A stretch of 20,950 nt of DNA from an uncultured Oscillibacter sp. Its GTDB lineage: Bacteria; Bacillota; Clostridia; Oscillospirales; Oscillospiraceae. How positions within the stretch are numbered: position 1 is the first letter of the stretch; each line of letters begins with the position of its first letter. Below, in pieces: positions 20,618 to 20,950 of the stretch. Location: NCBI GenBank assembly GCA_948435975.1, contig CAOJHG010000001.1, positions 1 to 20,950 on the forward strand, read 5' to 3'. Made by a program: the position numbers and the translations under genes. The notes under the pieces were generated by a model that saw only the letters and a program-made list of their open reading frames with translations, made no database searches and had not been told where the DNA came from.

Positions 20618-20950
20618 TCCTGCCGCACCGTCTCCAGAACGGCCTTTCCTCCCGCACACAGCTCCTCGAAAATCTGACGGACGGGCTTGATTTCATGAAG
20701 CATTCCTGCAACCTGTCCCATCATGACGCTGCCCCGCTCCACATCGCCTTCCAGCACGGCCCGGCGAAGGCCCCCGACGGTAACGGTCTCCAGCTCCTCC
20801 AGCGTGGCGTTTCGCTTCTCCAGGGCCAGGTACTCCCGGGCCATCTTGTTTTTCAGCACCCGCACCGGTCCGCCGATGGAACGGCCTGTGACGGTGGTAT
20901 CACTGTCCTTGGCTTTAAGTACAGCTTGCTTGTAGTTCTCATGCAACGGG
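20608..20950 (-). CDS. fabK: Enoyl-ACP reductase II FabK, C-terminal part (5' end beyond the right edge)
   Basis: The frame is open to the right edge and ends at TAA 20608-20610. The 113 visible codons read ENYKQAVLKAKDSDTTVTGR, then GGPVRVLKNKMAREYLALEK, then GDVERGSVMMGQVAGML and EIKPVRQIFEELCAGGKAVL. This is the C-terminal region typical of Clostridia FabK, the FMN/NAD(P)H enoyl-ACP reductase that replaces FabI and finishes each elongation cycle. Catalytic residues lie outside the window. The stop overlaps the start of the next gene by about 10 nt. fabH and acpP would be expected further to the right. Confidence 0.9.
   Translation of the reverse strand, partial: PLHENYKQAVLKAKDSDTTVTGRSIGGPVRVLKNKMAREYLALEKRNATLEELETVTVGGLRRAVLEGDVERGSVMMGQVAGMLHEIKPVRQIFEELCAGGKAVLETVRQEWA

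Overview
The window looks like a chromosomal piece of a fairly GC-rich, spore-forming, low-oxygen Clostridia of the Oscillospiraceae type. The evidence is Gram-positive ribosome binding sites (GGAGG type), an infC-rpmI-rplT operon with a leader attenuator, an arginine deiminase, SpoIIP, a FabK-type fatty acid operon, and conserved small proteins next to sporulation genes. I cannot name the species from sequence alone. No CRISPR array, insertion sequence, prophage, plasmid origin or rRNA is visible, and there is one tRNA gene.

Layout. 1-745 (minus): N-terminal part of arcA, running off the left edge. 987-2410 (plus): promoter, leader with attenuator, infC (probably with an AUU start), rpmI, rplT and a bidirectional terminator. 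2426-5458 (minus): an XRE regulator with a C-terminal zinc ribbon, a small membrane protein, and the glycogen debranching enzyme glgX with a near-consensus promoter. 5624-7032 (plus): an ECF sigma factor and its overlapping membrane-anchored putative anti-sigma gene, which appears cut short by an in-frame amber codon. 7085-7881 (plus): nth, with promoter and terminator. 7989-9347 (plus): three small unassigned genes, followed at 9396-10550 by spoIIP with a sigma-E-like promoter.

10668-14405 (minus) is accessory in character: an SDR oxidoreductase, a NagD-type HAD hydrolase, a carboxymuconolactone decarboxylase-cupin fusion with a homopolymer frameshift at its 5' end, a decayed flavodoxin/cyclophilin-like fragment, and an HxlR regulator. 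14507-14693 (minus) holds tRNA-Leu(CAA) with its own promoter and terminator. 14754-15134 (minus) is an unassigned protein. 15267-15377 (plus) is a 36-residue Asn/Gln-rich mini-gene with a sigma-G-like promoter.

15459-20950 (minus) is the type II fatty acid synthesis operon, read right to left: fabK (its C-terminal part, entering from the right edge), a second FMN-dependent FabK/nitronate-monooxygenase-like gene with a Cys-rich tail, fabD, fabG, fabF, fabZ, then a MarR-type regulator with its own strong promoter. Several junctions overlap (ATGA or about 10 nt), indicating translational coupling. FabD loads malonyl units, FabF condenses, FabG reduces, FabZ dehydrates and FabK reduces the enoyl product; the MarR protein is a plausible FabT-like regulator.

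The points most worth a second look are the three-gene small-protein cluster before spoIIP, the Asn/Gln-rich mini-gene with a forespore-like promoter, the second FabK-like Cys-rich protein embedded in the fab operon, the amber-truncated anti-sigma gene, and the C6-tract frameshift in the CMD-cupin gene.
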